Origin: Thamnaconus septentrionalis
Lineage: Eukaryota > Chordata > Actinopteri > Tetraodontiformes > Monacanthidae
Length of the DNA stretch: 64,000 bases
Direction: 5' to 3'
NCBI GenBank assembly: GCA_009823395.1
Contig: CM020510.1
Location: 6,952,273-7,016,272, forward strand
This document shows, in pieces, positions 35,971-46,038 of the stretch (position 1 is the stretch's first letter; each line of letters starts with the position of its first letter). The notes beneath the pieces were generated by a model. That model was not told the DNA's origin, did no database searches, and saw only the letters and a list, made by a program, of their open reading frames with translations. The translations under genes and the position numbers were made by a program.

Positions 35971-35996
35971 CACAAACACAAGGCCTTGTGTTTGTG
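35971..35996. other. perfect 26-bp palindrome
   Basis: The left half CACAAACACAAGG is exactly complementary to the right half CCTTGTGTTTGTG, with no spacer. It lies 2 nt after the (TG)14. Confidence 0.9.
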
Positions 35997-35999
35997 ACT

Positions 36000-36589
36000 T
36001 TTTAAGTCAGGAATGAGGCAGGAATCACAGCGAATCCATCATCAGAACCAAGACAATCCAGGCCGAGTGTCCTTCCCGAATGCAGTCGGCTGCCGACTGG
36101 CTGTTTGGGAGGCAGCAAGCGTCGACACACAGAAGCTGTTTTCATAAAAAGGAAACAAAAAAAAAAAAATCTTGATGTTGCTGTGAGACCATTTTAATCC
36201 TCTTGCATAATCACAATATCCCATATTGGTGAACGTGAAAGTGCATCGTCTGCACTGAAGGTCACGCGAGGGGGGGGTAGTGTGTGTGCTGGAGGAAGCC
36301 TGTCCCCGCCCTTTGTGAAGGCGGAGTCGGACACCTCGCCAGTTCATCTCACGGTCGCTCAGAGACACACAACCAGTGGCAGTCGGCCGCGACCGTCGGC
36401 TCAACCAAGCGTTGAGATGTTGAAGAATTTCCATCCGCTATTTATTATGACTAAATGTCTTAGCAGAACCTGAAGACGTGAAAACTCTCTTCCTGCCTGC
36501 TGTGGTTCAGCCGAGCGGCGCCCAGACCCTGAGCCTGTCCTCCTCCTGTCTGACGGCACTCTGTTTGGCATTCAGCACGTGCTGCCCCC
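36000..36589. other. noncoding, nothing recognised
   Basis: Includes an A tract (36157-36169), a G8 run near 36270, and TTCAGCACGTGCTG (36571-36584), which contains a palindromic E-box CACGTG. Confidence 0.45.
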
Positions 36590-36663
36590 CTTACCTCCCC
36601 TCCCTCCCCATCCCTCCTCCTCCTCCTCCTCCTCCTCCTCCTCCTCCTCCTCCTCCTCCTCCT
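36590..36663 (+). repeat. (TCC)17 trinucleotide repeat
   Basis: Near-perfect CCT repeat at 36612-36663 after CCCCTCCCTCC. It gives Pro or Arg homopolymers in spurious frames. Confidence 0.95.
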
Positions 36664-36745
36664 TCTCTCTGTCTGTCTTTCAGCAGCATCTCTCACCAGC
36701 TCTTCCCTGGTGAGGTGGGATTACGCCAATGAACCAGCATCTGTT

Positions 36746-36746
36746 G

Positions 36747-36794
<48 letters not shown>

Positions 36795-36815
36795 ACAACA
36801 CACACACGCACACAA
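36746..36815. repeat. compound (TC)n-(AC)n microsatellite
   Basis: About 12 TC units are followed by about 14 AC units and a short degenerate AC extension. Confidence 0.95.
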
Positions 36816-36959
36816 CAGAGTGGACATTTAAACCCTGACTGCAGCAGGCAGCATGTGGTCGTGTTGAGAACATCACGGTGACACAGTCCGGACAGTGAAG
36901 GCCTCATGCGGCGTGCGGCCGTATTGAAGGCTTCACGGCCAAAGTCTTCATGATGAAAC

Positions 36960-37330
36960 CTCCTCGCTTCTCGCTTGACGCTCTTCCCACGTTTTCTTTC
37001 CTCCCCTCACCCTGCGCGGGACACTTTTTCTTTCCTTTCACCCGATGAAACATGCGGACGACCTTTTTGTTTATCTTTAAACCTTGCCCACTCCATTTCA
37101 CTCCTCCTCCTCCTCCCCCTTCTCCTCGTCTCCCTGCTGCACACAAACGCAGCATTTGTTCTTAATTGACGCTCCTTGTTGAGTAAAGGTCAGCCCCCCC
37201 CATCCACCACCATCCCTCCACCTTTTTATGTTCCACTTTCCGTCCCTGCTTCCTGCAGCCTCCCGCATCCTCCCCTTTCATCTGTCTTTTCTCAGAGCCC
37301 GCAGTTCCCTGCGTGCCTTTAATCACTGAA
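36960..37330 (+). repeat. pyrimidine-biased tract
   Basis: C/T-rich sequence with CTCCTCC units. It makes Ser/Leu/Pro-rich frames that are not considered coding. Confidence 0.5.
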
Positions 37331-37869
37331 ACATCACCCGCTCTTTTCTCCCCTCTTGCATGCATTAATGTTGGCCGTCTCATCTGCGTGCATCCAGTCT
37401 TTTGGAAATTAAACATGTACAAGGTCAATTATTTCTATGCCAATGTTTTTTTTCTTTTTTTCTGCTGACACTAAAGGCCTGTAATGTCTTAGCTGCACGC
37501 TGCGGCTTGATTTGCACTTTACCCGAGCAGCTATACATCGCCTGCCCACTGAGATGAAACCATTTGTTTAGTTTAGTTTTTTTTTTTTTTTCATTTCTTA
37601 ACGCACCCACCCAAAGAAAAATCCATTAGGTTTCTTTGTCTGGGGTTGCAGATTTCTCTGCTCTGCCTCTCGCGGCCTCACAGACACATCAATCAATTAC
37701 ACTTAGTCTTGGACTTGCACAATTTGTCCCCAGGTTCATTATTAAATCTGACAGTGCGAGAGTGAAAAGGTGTTTGGCTTGAGAGAAGTGCCAGAAATAG
37801 ACGTATCTATTGTTCAAAGACGGTTCACAGAGTTGCTGCGATCTCTCTCTCTGGGAGTCGGTGAGTCAG

Positions 37870-37985
37870 AGCCGCTCTGACAGTACAATCCAACCTGGGC
37901 ATGATAATTCATCTGATCCGTTAATTATAAGAGGCAGTCCCGGGTTATTTTACCGCTGAAGTAGGACAGTTAATGGCTTTTTTTG
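37870..37985. promoter_or_regulatory. candidate conserved noncoding element
   Basis: GATAATTCATCTGATCCG, TTAATTATAAGAGGCAG and CAGTTAATGGC occur in a repeat-free block. The TTAATTA core is a classic homeodomain site. Confidence 0.35.
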
Positions 37986-38470
37986 GCTTGTTCTTTTAAG
38001 TAGTCGCCTCCTAAGCCTCCTTATTTACCCTCTCAGACTCAAAACAATTTGGCAAAACTGCAAAGATGACGGCTTTAAAACACGTGTCACGCCGTTTGAG
38101 GGGGAGTTGTCGGGGGACCTGCACGTCTTTTAATCTTCTCGCAGCGTCTCCTGTCAGGCCTCACCTACCTACCCACTCAGAAAAGAACAACCGTCCCCAA
38201 ATTCTCAGGCGTACCAGCTGCAGAGATTTCAAAGAGGGCTCAATCAGTGGTCTCAACAGTGGTGGGGTGGAAGTGGAGGGTTATTCACTTTTGACTAACC
38301 GCTGCAAAGTGTTCCTTCAAGGCACTGCAGCTCTCAGGACGGCCACTGGGGTTTCTGGAGTGTTGTCACACAAAGCAAAACTGAGCAAAAGGTTTGAAGG
38401 GGGCTAAAAGGACGTCTCTTTGAAGACCTCTCCTGGGTTAACTGATGCTTTCTCTGTTTCTTTTTTTTTC

Positions 38471-38472
<2 letters not shown>
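37986..38472. other. noncoding, nothing recognised
   Basis: A 113-codon plus frame (38066-38407) has no recognisable domain or codon signature and no splice sites around it. Confidence 0.4.

Positions 38473-38502
<30 letters not shown>
38473..38502. repeat. (CA)15 microsatellite
   Basis: Perfect dinucleotide repeat with a degenerate tail to 38518. Confidence 0.95.
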
Positions 38503-38505
<3 letters not shown>

Positions 38506-38533
38506 GCACGCACACACACCTTTCACTCCAACT

Positions 38534-38574
38534 TCAAACCATCTGTTTTCCCTTTTCATAGACAGATGGTTTGA
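38534..38574. other. perfect 13-bp inverted repeat, 15-nt loop
   Basis: TCAAACCATCTGT (38534-38546) pairs with ACAGATGGTTTGA (38562-38574). Confidence 0.85.
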
Positions 38575-40703
38575 TTCTGTATCAACAAGTGGCCGGGCCG
38601 GAAGAAAGGGACTCTTGAGGGACACACCTGTGGATGCACCTGTGAATATCTGAACTGGGCCTCTGTGAATACAGACAACAGCCAGCACCAGCACCAAAGG
38701 CGTCGCAGACAGGGCCACGTTCCAAATCTCATACCTCTGCTTGTACTCACTACTCAATGCAGTGCATTCGTCTCAGCGAGGCCCCTGCTGAGTAATGAAG
38801 TACTAAGTAATGTGTTTTGCATTACTCCTTTTTTTTTTACAGCAAACCTGAACAGGCATCAAGGAAAGTAAAGATAGCCATTTGATTTGTCACACAAAAA
38901 GCAGCAGTAAACAATGATATCGCACGTGGCACTTCACACCCACTTTTCAGTGAAAACACCAAAAGAAACACTCTCAACCAGCTTTTCTTCCCATGTACTG
39001 GCAAAGCTTCAGTTGTTTTGTTTTTTTACAAATTTGGCACTGTGCGGCCATTGAGCAGCTTATTGTGCAACGTCACTGTCTCACCTTACAGCAACACCAG
39101 CAAGGAGCTCAGGGCCGTTGCTTTAAAAATGCTTCATTTGTGTGTCACCAAGCATTTACAACATTATATAAAAGCAACATTTTGATTGTGCAGTTTCATA
39201 ACAAAAATAAAAACAGCTGGACCAAACAACCACCCCCTGAGGCATTTTCCCATGTTTTTTTTTTCTCCCAATATTACTCTGTTTCCATGGCAGTGTGAGA
39301 TTATTCTGAGTATGCACGTATGGTGTTATTCATGAGACTCGTGAGTGGTGGTGCGTTTTCGAGTGGGAGACATTGACCAGGATGAGGCACAACTCTCTGG
39401 AATGTTTCGTGTGCACGAGGCGTCGTGGCGAGAATCAAAGCCAAGTTGGTTTCAACACTTCATCAGCCGCTAATTAGGATACGCAAGCATGATTAGAATT
39501 TGTTTCTGTGGAGAGGAGAGGGCCGGAGATGAGCGCATTCTGTTCAGTGCCGCTTGTTCAGGATGTTGTCCGGGATTTGTCGTCACATCATCAGGCGTTT
39601 TTCAACCTAATGCCATGATGACATCACAGAGGACAGAACTGGCGAGTAACTGAGGACAATTACTACTTTGTACTGTATTTCTCAAGCATGTCCTGTATTC
39701 TTCCAAGTACTTCTCATTTCTCACGTTTTCACAAAAGCATCTTGATTTTTTTTTGTCTCCAAACCTTCCAACGTCTTTTTTGTCTGACATCCATGGAGGT
39801 CAACCAACACAGATCACATCACACTGACACAGGACGAGTCCATCCAGCAGGACTTTATCTATTGATGAAGGTGCGTTGCAAAGAGGTCAGTGGCAGAAGT
39901 GAAGGACACTCAACCGTTCGCATGGCAGCATGTGGGGAGACTGAAGGGAAACCAGGGAGACGTGGTCGCTGGACAAGAACAAACTGGTTGTGACGTGGTG
40001 TCAGCAGACGGAGCTTCCTCGTCAGAGGCCTTTACTTATGAGCGAAGTCATTGGGTACAACGATTAAACTCTTGGCAATTTTTATTCAACGTTGGACTTC
40101 ATTACTTTTGAAGCTTTCAAAAGCTACGAATGTATGTACTTTAAGTAATGACTGCAGCCGAGCGTGTGAAACCTGCCCTTTGATTCCATGCGATGCGGTT
40201 ATCTTTAACGGATATTGCGTCGTAAAAAAAAAAAAAAAAACCCGCATTAGGATTATCTTTTAAAAACACATTAACATTTAACTGGAAACTGAAGAGCCTT
40301 TCAGGACCTGCCAAGACGGGGTCGTGCTTGCAGCGGGCGACAAATCAAGGGGAAAATTAGCGAAATACCAACGACTTCAAAGACTCTCAGCTCCATCTGT
40401 ATAGACAAAAAAAAAAAAAAAATCAACGAGAACAACAACCCGAGTCTTTTCTCCTGACGGAATGGGGGGGGGGGCTGTTTGAGTGCACGCCAGTGTAATG
40501 ACACTGTAACACCTTCCAATCAAACTGCAGATGGGTTCCCTGTGGATTCCGCCACCACAGGCGTTTGATGAGCTCATGCAACAAAAGAGACTATTTCAAA
40601 AAAAAGAGAAAACTCACAACCTTGTGCGTTTTCTCCTCTGCTCTCTCTTGCAAACGACCGCCGTGCTACAACCCAGCAGAGTCGCTGCGCAGCAGAGCGC
40701 CGT
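38575..40703. other. noncoding interval
   Basis: No gene recognised. It holds A tracts at 40222-40239 and 40408-40422 and a G10 run at 40465-40474. Around 39440-39500 a homeodomain-rich stretch (CCGCTAATTAGGA, CATGATTAGAAT) looks enhancer-like. Confidence 0.4.
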
Positions 40704-40791
40704 GAGAGCGTTTTGCATCTGGCCTCCAGCAGGCTATTGTTAGCGCTTTCTTAAGGGATGGTTTTGGAGGCCAGATGCAGCACCTGCTCTC
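40704..40791. other. 88-nt hairpin with perfect 15-bp stem, pre-miRNA-like
   Basis: TGCATCTGGCCTCCA (40714-40728) is exactly complementary to TGGAGGCCAGATGCA (40765-40779) across a 36-nt loop. Beyond an internal loop (4 nt left, 6 nt right), GAGAGC (40704-40709) pairs with GCTCTC (40786-40791). Length and shape suit a microRNA precursor or structured RNA. I do not recognise the arm as a known microRNA, and an inverted duplication is the simpler alternative. Confidence 0.5.
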
Positions 40792-41559
40792 TGTCTGTTC
40801 TCATTCCCCTCTCACATCTCTTCAACCACCCCCCCCCACCAAAAAAAAAAAAAGAAAAAGAAAAAACACCCCTGCACTCTTGCTCCGTTCCATTACCTCC
40901 TCCTGTCCTCTCCCATTTTCCCCCTAACTCACCCGTCCGGCAATACGGTGGCTGGGAGAGCTCAGTGGACTGCAACCCAAAAAAGAAAAAAAAAAGCCAC
41001 CCGAAACAATAGACCTTGTCTCTTGCATTTGGCCCAGCAGCCCTGCAGGCACAAAATACCGTCATCTATAACCGTCATAAAGGGAGAAACGTACATTGCA
41101 GCACAAGCACTGGTCAGCAAGGCTGATGAGATCAGGTCAGAATTACTGTTTAGTGTCCCAGTGTCAGCGTGAGACTTGCACAGTGTTTTGCCTCAAAAAG
41201 TGAGTTGATTATTTGCAGGATCATTCCTAATGCTAATCCTCACACTCGCAACGGAATAAATGCAGTGTCTTGATTAGCCAGTGTTCAAATAGCCAGTGGC
41301 TACTAACAATGAGTGTCTCTAACTTATCAACAATGAAAAATGACTTTTTCACATACAGTGCAGGCGGAAGCAGTTTTGTAAATTAGCCTATTGTGATGTT
41401 ACGTTGACATTCCCACTAGGTTAGCAACAACTTCTCCAACAAAGGGGCAAATTCTTGCAGAAGGATGTAAACACAGAGCTAAATGTATTTTTCTTGAGAG
41501 GTTTTTGGAAGATGAAGATCTAGAATATTTTTTTGGACGCACCCCCGTCCTCCACTGCA
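40792..41559. other. noncoding, nothing recognised
   Basis: Includes C- and A-runs at 40829-40866 and an A tract near 40980-40995. Confidence 0.45.
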
Positions 41560-42110
41560 CTCCCCTGAACCACACCGAGTCAACCCCTCATCACCCCCCC
41601 CACCCCCACCCACCCACCCACCCACCTCTCACCCCACCCCAACAATCAACTTCCCGGCTTGTTTGACTGCATTTGTCCCCATTCATCCATCCATCTTTCT
41701 ATCCATCCATCTGTCTATCAACTCATCCATCCATCTTCTCATCTAAACTCCCCAGACTCCTCTTTGCTGCTCCCATGCTGTTCGTTTATCCACCTGCCCT
41801 CTGTCTTATCTTCACCTCCGGCTCATCTCCTCTCCTCCTCCTCACCATCATCATCATTATTGTAAGACCCACTTCTTCTTCACACTCCCCACGCTTTTTT
41901 TCCCCACCTCCTCAGCATATCTTCCCTCTCTCTCCTTCCATCTCATCTCCTCTCCCCTGTCTCCCTCCCCTCCCCTGGCTTTAATCTAGAGAAGGACTAT
42001 CACCGTCTCCAAATCGTATGGGAAAGAAAACACCAGCGCCATTATCTCTCCATCTGCCTCCTTCCCCTCCTCCGTCTCCCTCTCTCTACCCCCCTCTCTC
42101 TGTCTCTGAA
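41560..42110 (+). repeat. pyrimidine-rich tract with tandem subrepeats
   Basis: C/T-biased sequence over roughly 550 nt. It contains an ACCC tandem (41591-41640), with strong G-quadruplex potential on the minus strand, and a degenerate ATCC tetranucleotide repeat (41683-41742). Open frames here are low-complexity artefacts. Confidence 0.65.
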
Positions 42111-42479
42111 CGTGTGCTCAAGCCTACAGAATTTATAAATCAAGCCACTCAGAAACACTGCATACAAACATGTGCCGGAGACATGCCACTCATAGGTGTT
42201 GCGGAAGGGAGGAGATGTAGTGGAGTGGGGGAGGAATCGGCGTAAAATCGCAGAAAGGTGCCAAAAGTGGATGGAGGAGATTGTCATACCTGCGCGTCTG
42301 CCTCCTCCTCCCACCTTCCCTCGGGTTGTAGGTATAGAGGATAATTCTCCTCCTGTTACAGCTCCGTGCCAACAAAAAAATAAAAAATGCAAGGAACTCC
42401 ACACGCCAGGTAAATGTTAAGTAATACTCCTCTCGGACACTCCAAAAACAAGAAATAATATCCGTTTCCTTTGGTTTCG
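42111..42479. other. noncoding, nothing recognised
   Basis: Mixed sequence leading into a CpG-rich patch. A plausible donor, CAG|GTAAAT, lies at 42408-42416. Confidence 0.4.
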
Positions 42480-43320
42480 CACCGTATCGGGCGCGCATAA
42501 AAAGAGCTTGTATAGGATTCCTCAGGTCCTGGTGGGGCAAGGCGACCCGGCGTGTGCGCCTCTACAAGCCGACTAGTGCCTGGTGCGCCACCGGCGGCGG
42601 TCTGCAACCTGCAGCGGCGGCTCTCCGCCGGTTCTCCGGGACAGAAGCGCGAGCGTGGGGGAGAGAAAGCGCCCCTAAGCCGGCGCACCACCACCGCGTT
42701 GCGCACTCATCTGGTGTCCACATGAGCCCCACGGCGCGTCGGTCATTTATAGGAAAATACGCAGACTGTCTTGAGGGTCGATGGTGGTGGTGGGTGTTCT
42801 GTTCAAGGCGACTGGATCCAGTGCCTGGTGAAAGAGTGAAGGGGAGCGAACTCAATAGAAAGGGCGGGTGAGGAGAAGGTATGTGCGCGGCGAGCAAGGC
42901 GGCGGCGCCAACGGTCGTCAGTTCCAGGCTGCTGCGCCGGTCCCTCCGCGGATCAGCTCCCCTCGAGGTGCCACTTCTGTCATTCCTGCGGCCGGCAACA
43001 CATTTTGTTTTTTGGAACGAGGTGATATTTTTTTTTTTTTTTTTTTTTGCCCCCGATCACCACCTAGGAATCCCTCATTAGGAGGTGGTCCGCCCGGCCC
43101 GCGAGAGCTGGGACACAGATGAAAGTGCACGCGCGGAAGGAGCTCAGCTTCCTTCCAGCGACAAAAGTGACTTTGTCCTGACCTCCCCTTCTCCCTCCTC
43201 TTCTCCCCCCTCTTCTTCCTCCTCTCGGACTCTCCAGTGCTGGATGGCCGGCCACTGACGCGGGAGGCGGGATTTTTTTTCTTTTTTTTTTTTTTAGGTC
43301 AAGGGAGGACGTGCGCGTGA
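42480..43320. promoter_or_regulatory. largest CpG-rich patch; candidate promoter or first-exon region
   Basis: The block is dense in CG dinucleotides (GGCGACCCGGCGTGTGCGCC, CACCGGCGGCGG, GGCGGCGGCGCC) and holds GC-rich frames on both strands. AAG|GTATGT at 42876-42884 is a good donor that could close a noncoding or short coding first exon. No frame is recognisable. A T21 tract (43028-43048) and a T-rich run (43268-43296) interrupt it. Confidence 0.35.
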
Positions 43321-43718
43321 AGATTGATTTAAAAAGACAAACCAAAAATAAAATGAAATTAAAAAATGATGCTCATCCAGGTTCAGAATTGCTCCCTGTG
43401 TCCTCCTGAAGCGCTGCCGTCCTCCGCGGTGAGCATCCTGGTCTCCTCCTGCAGATACTTTCACACTGTGCGGCGGCTTCGTCCCGGGAGGCGAGAACGC
43501 CTACCAGCCTCCCCTCCCTCCCTCACTCACTCCCTCACTCATGCCTTTCCTTCCCTTCGCTTCCCTTCGTGTGTCCGTGCCCGTGCCCGCGCCCGTCTCC
43601 CGTCTCCGGCTACTGACAAGCCGCAGCAGCGGGATTACAAGGCGGCAATAACGTGCGGGCGCTGCGTTATTATGACGAGGCGCGCGTGATGCAACGGTCG
43701 GGGCGTTTGCCTGCGAGA
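43321..43718. promoter_or_regulatory. second part of CpG-rich patch
   Basis: CG-rich segments at 43420-43510 and 43570-43690. ATGATGCTC at 43366 opens a plus frame that reaches a donor-like CGCG|GTGAGC at 43425-43434. The peptide (MMLIQVQNCSLCPPEALPSS) is not recognised. It may be a first coding exon or chance. Confidence 0.2.
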
Positions 43719-43874
43719 TTTATTTATTTATTTATTTCGTTTTTGGCGAAACACACCGACAAGGTCGAGGGTTCTCAAAATGAGGGGCGTGGACCTTAAG
43801 GGAGTCGCCGGAGTGGCCCAACAATTTGTCTTCTTCTTCTTCTTCTTCTTCTTCTTCTTCTTCTTTCATCATCA

Positions 43875-43921
<47 letters not shown>
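43719..43921. repeat. (TTTA)n, (TTC)12, (ATC)n, (ATT)15 compound repeat
   Basis: TTTA repeat at 43719-43737. TTC repeat at 43828-43864, ATC units to about 43877, then a pure ATT repeat to 43921. It encodes Phe/His/Tyr homopolymers in a spurious plus frame. Confidence 0.95.
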
Positions 43922-45519
43922 GTAAGGTGTATTTCTTTCTTTTTTTTTTAGAAAACCGTAAAATCTTCATTTAAGTCAAATTACACGGTGCACGGTTCAA
44001 AAATGTTGCAGGAAGCAGAGAAGGATCAATGTAATTAATTTACTTTTTGAAGAATTGAACTTCTAGCTCTTGCAAAAGCAAAGAGGCAGCTTTGTAAATC
44101 CTACTTTTTTTGGCATTCATTTGCATTTGATCAAACAAAATGTTTAATAGTACACGTTCATTATCGGATGAAGGTTTTCATCTCACATTCCAGTGGAATA
44201 GACTTGCATGACACCCAGACTGAGTTGTGTGTAAGTAACTCAGCCTGGCACAACGTGTTTCAAAATGTGAAAATTGCAACATTTTACATGGTGTGCCTTC
44301 TTGTGCAATCCAACTTCTACGAAAAGTGACCAGCGTCCAAACTCTGAGCGTGGAGCAGAGGCGACTTTGCAGAAGAGTGGAAAGTTAACAGCAACGTTTT
44401 GCTGTTCAACTTCAACGAAAATAGAAGTGCCCTGGGGCTGTATAAGCCAAAGGTCAAATAGCAAAGATGTGTGATGCACAGAGGGAGTGAGAGGCAAATG
44501 TGAGGTGTGAACGTTTGTGGCCGAAAGTTTATTTCTGAATGCATATATAAAAGTCACTTCTAGTGGCATTTAAAGGCGTCGTTTGATGAGACTTTTGAAG
44601 CCGCTGCGGTGCCTTGGAGTAATGGTCAGAGCAAAAAAAAGAAACAAAGAAAGCAAAAGGCGGTCAGACTCATCCTTTTGAAGCTTGCTAGCCACAGTGG
44701 TATTGCTTTAATTAGACTAGAAGTGTCCCGACAGAGAAACACGATTTCCCCATTTTGGGATCCTCCAAAGAACAAGAAGCAGGAAAAGGATCCAATTTAG
44801 TTGTTTTGTGCTGACAGAGTTTGCATGCAAACTTTGCAGTTGGGACGCATCCAGCTAGACATGATGATAATTTGTTTGTGCAGTTATTTTAGAAGCAGCG
44901 CACGCACACACAAACTTGTCTGTCAGCTGGCAATGATTTACCTCAAAGAGCCCAAGTCAATATTTTGTCCATCTCCCTTCAAAAAGAGGGGAAAAAAACA
45001 CCAATAATCTCGACTGTAGTTCTGCTTCAACAGACTTAGCATTTAATATGACAGACAGATACACCACACCACTCACTTACACCGCGGGTGACTTATGTAA
45101 CTTGTTTTGAACAAAATTTAACAGCAGATTAGAATAATAGATAGATATAGAATAATAACAGATATCCTCGCCGACCCTCTGATGACCCATAATCTACAAT
45201 TTTTGGGTCATCTGAGAGATTGGAGATTCTTGTTTCTGTGTCCATATTGATTGGTCCAATAAGTATATGTGCAAACAGAGGGCTAAATTTGGTGTTTTCA
45301 GCAGATTTGATGAACAGAGATGAACAGGACTCAGCTTTGCTGATATCCATGATAAAAATAACAATAATAAATAAATATTGAACTAGATGAAACAATTGAT
45401 GTGAAACGGGATGTTGAAGAAAGAACACCATGTTCTAACAGTTGATCTCATCTCACTTTGATGTCGCAGTGTATTACTATTTGTATTATTTTCAGCTGCT
45501 TTGTGGCTAATTGCCGCCA
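43922..45519. other. noncoding interval
   Basis: AT-moderate, with an octamer-type ATTTGCAT at 44119-44126. No gene or repeat recognised. Confidence 0.45.
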
Positions 45520-45790
45520 CTTTCATTCAGACGCCCGAATGTGTTGACATTTCCGTATCCACGGGCGCCGTTCCAAAACAAGCAGGCATCCGAGGAGTTT
45601 CGCAGGGGAGAGACGGGGGGAGGCGACAAGGGGAGTACAAGAGATAAAGACGGAGAGGAGCCGAGAGAACGCACGACGGCGACGGAGATAAAGAGGGCCC
45701 GAGGAGCCGGCAGCTGATTCAGCACCACGGACAGCGCCGCCACCGGAAAAGGCTTTATCCTCGCAGAGAAAAGCCCAAAGCCCTTCCCAA
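45520..45790. promoter_or_regulatory. CpG-rich, purine-biased patch carrying an RE1 site
   Basis: CG-containing purine-rich sequence (GAGCCGAGAGAACGCACGAC, GGCGACGGAGATAAAGAGGG) surrounds the RE1/NRSE at 45718. Minus-strand frames of 78-98 codons show no domain. Reasonable readings are a silencer, promoter or enhancer of a neuronal gene. Confidence 0.35.
45718..45738 (+). promoter_or_regulatory. RE1/NRSE silencer site (REST binding)
   Basis: Left half-site TTCAGCACC, spacer AC, right half-site GGACAGCGCC. It matches the canonical 21-bp RE1/NRSE at every defined position. REST/NRSF binds such sites and recruits CoREST/Sin3 repressors to silence neuronal genes outside neurons. The half-sites keep the canonical 2-nt spacing. 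Binding is not shown, but chance occurrence of a full consensus is very unlikely in 64 kb. Confidence 0.85.
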
Positions 45791-45977
45791 CATCCGCTGA
45801 TCTCTCTCACTCTGCCCATCTCTCTCTGTCTTTTTTCTCATCTTCATCACTCAAAACCTCAATCACAGCTCTCTCCACCCCCCCCACCCCCCGCAAACAC
45901 AACAAGTAAAACCCTGCACAGTTTCTTATTTCACTGCATGACTGCTTCCTTCTTGAATCAACATCAGTGTAAGAAGC

Positions 45978-45980
<3 letters not shown>

Positions 45981-46036
<56 letters not shown>
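45981..46036. repeat. (GT)28 microsatellite, followed by CA-rich tract
   Basis: The longest pure GT run of the window (56 nt). About 30 nt later a degenerate CA tract (46067-46115) runs in the complementary sense, so the two could pair. Confidence 0.95.

Positions 46037-46038
<2 letters not shown>

Noticed and set aside
43780..43974. 64-codon frame with Phe, His and Tyr homopolymers
   Set aside because: Direct translation of the TTC/ATC/ATT compound microsatellite.
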